In this document: one piece after another, positions 4,599 through 6,849 of the stretch
Layout of the letters: every line of letters begins with the position of its first letter
How positions within the stretch are numbered: the stretch's first letter is position 1
Source of the DNA: Planctomycetota bacterium
GTDB taxonomy: Bacteria; Planctomycetota; Phycisphaerae; WQYP01
Reading direction: 5' to 3'
Length of the DNA stretch: 6,849 nt
Assembly: GCA_021785155.1 (NCBI GenBank)
Contig: JAJYGE010000467.1
Span: 1-6,849 of the forward strand
Program-made: the position numbers and the translations under genes
The notes under the pieces: generated by a model
Database searches by the model: none
The model's input: the letters and a program-made list of their open reading frames with translations, nothing else
What the model was told of the DNA's origin: nothing

Positions 4599-6849
4599 TT
4601 AACTTCCCAAAATTTTATAGATTCCCGGTCCGATCAGATTCAGATAACAGCGTGTATGTCCTCGCCGCAAAGGTTTGGCGGGTGAACCATTTACCGTGAC
4701 TGATCGCCCTACAACGCCCACCACTGCTTTTATATCTGGAGGCACGCTTAATGTGATTGACTCAGCCGTACCGGCTTTAGCCACACGCAGGGCGATGCTC
4801 CCATGTGGCGTGGGAACGCGCCCACTCGCCCACTCAAGACCGCCAAGGTGTGGCACGATAGTGGTTTGGGCGAATCCGCCGGACTGTGGCTGCACGCCTA
4901 AAATGCATTCCGTCAGCCAGTTTGTCACGCCGGACGACCAGCCGTGGCAACGGCTCATCGAATAAGGGGCAAAATCCCTTTTCGGCCAAGATGGATTGTA
5001 CCCTTCCCAGAACGTCGTGGCTCCTCTGTGAATCATTCCTCCCCAATAATACCGTATAAAATTTAACGCTTGGCGATAGTGGCCGAGGCGGCTTAGGGCG
5101 AAAATAACAAAATTGTTGTAATACGGTGAGGCGATCTGCCTCCATGAAGGGCAGTTAGGTCCAAGAATCCGGGAAAAAATCGCGGCTTGCTGCGCCCTGT
5201 CGGCCACACCGGAGACAACCGCCATGGCGTTAACTTGCCGCAGATTGGTAAACGTGTGCGTTTTGGGATTGGCCAAATACTTGCGTGCTGCGCGGATCAG
5301 GTGGCGATCCCAGCGAGCATATTTGGCGGCATTGGCCGGATCACCCGTGGCCCGAAGCAAAAAAACTGCCCGCCGCACAGCCCAACAGGTATATAAATCT
5401 GTTGCAATCAGTGTCTGCGGCGTGGACGCGCCGGGCGTGCCAAGTGGGATCAGATGATCAGCCGAATCGACAAAACACCACCCTTTGTTTTTATTAACAA
5501 AGATATTTTTCCGGTTGAAACCCTGCCTGACATAACGAAGCATGGACAGCAAAAGCTGATGCTGCGAACGGATATAGTGGATCGCGCCCGTGTGTTTGTA
5601 GAAATCAGATAATCCGCAAAACCAGGCGTTGGAATAGCCGGGAATGCTGCCCCAAGGCGTATAGTTGATATACCTTTCTGGCAATGCTGTCGCCGGACGC
5701 CCATGCTGGGCAGACAGGCGCAAATCACTCATGGTCAATTCCATCAGGAATCGATCCAGAAACACGTTGTTAATCACCTGACCGGAAATTTGCAGATCGC
5801 CCATCCACATCGCCCGATCACGTTTGGGCGCATCCCAGATTTGTTCCTGCATACACAAATGCGCGGTATACGCCCCCGTGTACCATATTTTTGTCAGCAG
5901 CGGATCCGAACACGCAAACGCGCCACGGTATGTCACCGGATAGTATTTGAAATCCAGCCGCAGACGATTAAGCGTCATCGGCCCCGGCCCGCTGAAACTC
6001 ACCGTGGCGTAACGAAACGCGCTATAAGGCGTACATTGGGTTTGTCCGCCCGTTAATTCGAGTTTATGTACACCGCCCCATGGACCATGCAGCGCTTCAC
6101 CACGGGATTCTCCGGTGCCGATGAGCACTGTCCCGCCGGAGCCACGCACCTGAATGCGACCGGCCACCTCCTGACCGAAACTTAACAGTAATTCAGGGTG
6201 GCGTTTAGTGCCGGATGGTGTTACCACCAGATGGATTTCATGGGCTGGTGCCAGTAAGGATCGCCCGGCATAGTCGGGTCGGATGGCCACAATATCCTCC
6301 GGGGTCAATGCCGCCGGTACGGATTTAAGACCCTGAAAATCAGCACGCCCGTGCAGCACTGTTACATGAAGCGGTTGAAAATACAGGTGGGCCAGATAAC
6401 CAGCCGACATCCATGGATGCACCTGCCCCCATGGACCGCCGCCATAAGGCGTTTCAACTGTTGCATGTGGCCAGTGTGAATCATCAAATGAACGACTGGT
6501 CCACGTTGGTCCGGCGGGAACACTGTATGCCACCCGCCAACCACCGTTGGTGTCGCAGAGCGGTTGCTGATCGCCAATCAGCGCCACCAACACACCAGCC
6601 GCCGCCGCGATATTTTCTGCGCGAACCGCAATAACATTGATACCCGTGTGGAGGAATCCGGCCACGGATATTTTCCGCACGCGCCGCCACACCTCATGAT
6701 GCTTTTGAAACGTGCTGGTTACCAGATGGCCATTGAGAAATAGTTCCAAATGATCATCCGCGGTGGCGTAGAGCAAGGCCCGGCGCGGAACGGTGGTCAG
6801 TGTGAATGATCGCCGCAGATAAATGATCTGGTTGTTGCGGGTTTGGGCG
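4599..6849 (-). CDS. Alpha-L-rhamnosidase-like glycoside hydrolase (GH78 type), 5' end outside window
   Basis: Open from the right edge to TAA at 4601-4599, 749 codons visible; the start and any signal peptide lie beyond the window. The frame runs upstream of the internal TTG at 6776 without a stop and reads IYLRRSFTL, so that TTG is not the start. Numbering visible residues from the edge: 8-145 resemble the N-terminal beta-sandwich of rhamnosidases (YATADDHLELFLNGH at 27-41); about 175-300 is the next beta domain; about 305-650 is the (alpha/alpha)6 catalytic barrel; the rest is the C-terminal beta domain with RVPTPHG at 676-682. The acidic motif DAPKRDRAMWMGD (339-351) aligns with the GH78 motif holding the general acid, here Asp344 where characterised enzymes often have Glu; RGATTFWE (608-615) carries the likely base Glu615; CHGWS (634-638) keeps the conserved His. 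Expected role: release of alpha-linked L-rhamnose outside the cytoplasm. First gene of the visible cluster and paralogue of its downstream neighbour. Family call is firm; activity is unproven because of the Asp variant. Confidence 0.88.
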   Translation of the reverse strand, partial: AQTRNNQIIYLRRSFTLTTVPRRALLYATADDHLELFLNGHLVTSTFQKHHEVWRRVRKISVAGFLHTGINVIAVRAENIAAAAGVLVALIGDQQPLCDTNGGWRVAYSVPAGPTWTSRSFDDSHWPHATVETPYGGGPWGQVHPWMSAGYLAHLYFQPLHVTVLHGRADFQGLKSVPAALTPEDIVAIRPDYAGRSLLAPAHEIHLVVTPSGTKRHPELLLSFGQEVAGRIQVRGSGGTVLIGTGESRGEALHGPWGGVHKLELTGGQTQCTPYSAFRYATVSFSGPGPMTLNRLRLDFKYYPVTYRGAFACSDPLLTKIWYTGAYTAHLCMQEQIWDAPKRDRAMWMGDLQISGQVINNVFLDRFLMELTMSDLRLSAQHGRPATALPERYINYTPWGSIPGYSNAWFCGLSDFYKHTGAIHYIRSQHQLLLSMLRYVRQGFNRKNIFVNKNKGWCFVDSADHLIPLGTPGASTPQTLIATDLYTCWAVRRAVFLLRATGDPANAAKYARWDRHLIRAARKYLANPKTHTFTNLRQVNAMAVVSGVADRAQQAAIFSRILGPNCPSWRQIASPYYNNFVIFALSRLGHYRQALNFIRYYWGGMIHRGATTFWEGYNPSWPKRDFAPYSMSRCHGWSSGVTNWLTECILGVQPQSGGFAQTTIVPHLGGLEWASGRVPTPHGSIALRVAKAGTAESITLSVPPDIKAVVGVVGRSVTVNGSPAKPLRRGHTRCYLNLIGPGIYKILGS

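Noticed and set aside
4321..4602. 93-codon open frame on the plus strand spanning the intergenic region
   Set aside because: It has no ATG until 4465, no Shine-Dalgarno before that ATG, and uses rare-looking codons (AGA, ATA, CTA); it overlaps the end of the GH78 gene. Kept only as a curiosity.
1..6849. CRISPR arrays, tRNA or rRNA genes, insertion sequences
   Set aside because: No regularly spaced repeats, cloverleaf-like segments, transposase-like frames or terminal inverted repeats were seen on reading either strand.

Overview
The window holds a compact run of secreted polysaccharide-degrading enzymes, all on the minus strand, so transcription runs from high to low coordinates. In that order: the 3' part of an alpha-L-rhamnosidase-like gene (GH78 type) that enters from the right edge (6849 to 4599); a 250-base non-coding stretch; a short ORF encoding little more than a twin-arginine (Tat) signal peptide (4347 to 4213); a complete 890-residue Tat-exported protein with a divergent GH78-like (alpha/alpha)6 core and an extra C-terminal beta-rich module (4188 to 1516); a 123-base spacer; and the 5' part of a Tat-exported GH127-like (DUF1680) protein with an N-terminal discoidin-like domain, which runs off the left edge (1392 to 1).

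The organism is probably a moderately GC-rich, Gram-negative polysaccharide degrader of the Planctomycetota/Verrucomicrobiota/Lentisphaerota type. This is inferred from exporting glycosidases by Tat (RRxFLK signals on each of the three starts visible here), from the pairing of discoidin-like domains with GH127-like catalytic domains, and from the adjacent divergent GH78 paralogues. No SusC/SusD pair, regulator, transposase, tRNA or rRNA is visible, so the phylum cannot be fixed from this window alone. Shine-Dalgarno sequences are clear (AAGGAG, AAAGGA, GAGG).

Functionally the genes fit one job: removing terminal or side-chain L-rhamnose and L-arabinofuranose (or similar sugars) from a complex glycan such as a rhamnogalacturonan, arabinogalactan or rhamnose-rich exopolysaccharide. 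Substrate identity is inference. The two GH78-like proteins are paralogues in their catalytic half but differ in accessory domains and in conserved active-site positions, which suggests different specificities or loss of rhamnosidase activity in one.

The least ordinary part is 4213-4521. A Shine-Dalgarno-led 14-codon ORF, a further open stretch, and a Shine-Dalgarno-led 44-codon Tat-signal ORF all lie in the same reading frame as the downstream 890-residue gene and are separated from it only by stop codons. This could be a gene remnant, a leader arrangement or chance. I see no convincing evidence for a wholly new system; the window reads as an accessory carbohydrate-utilisation locus.
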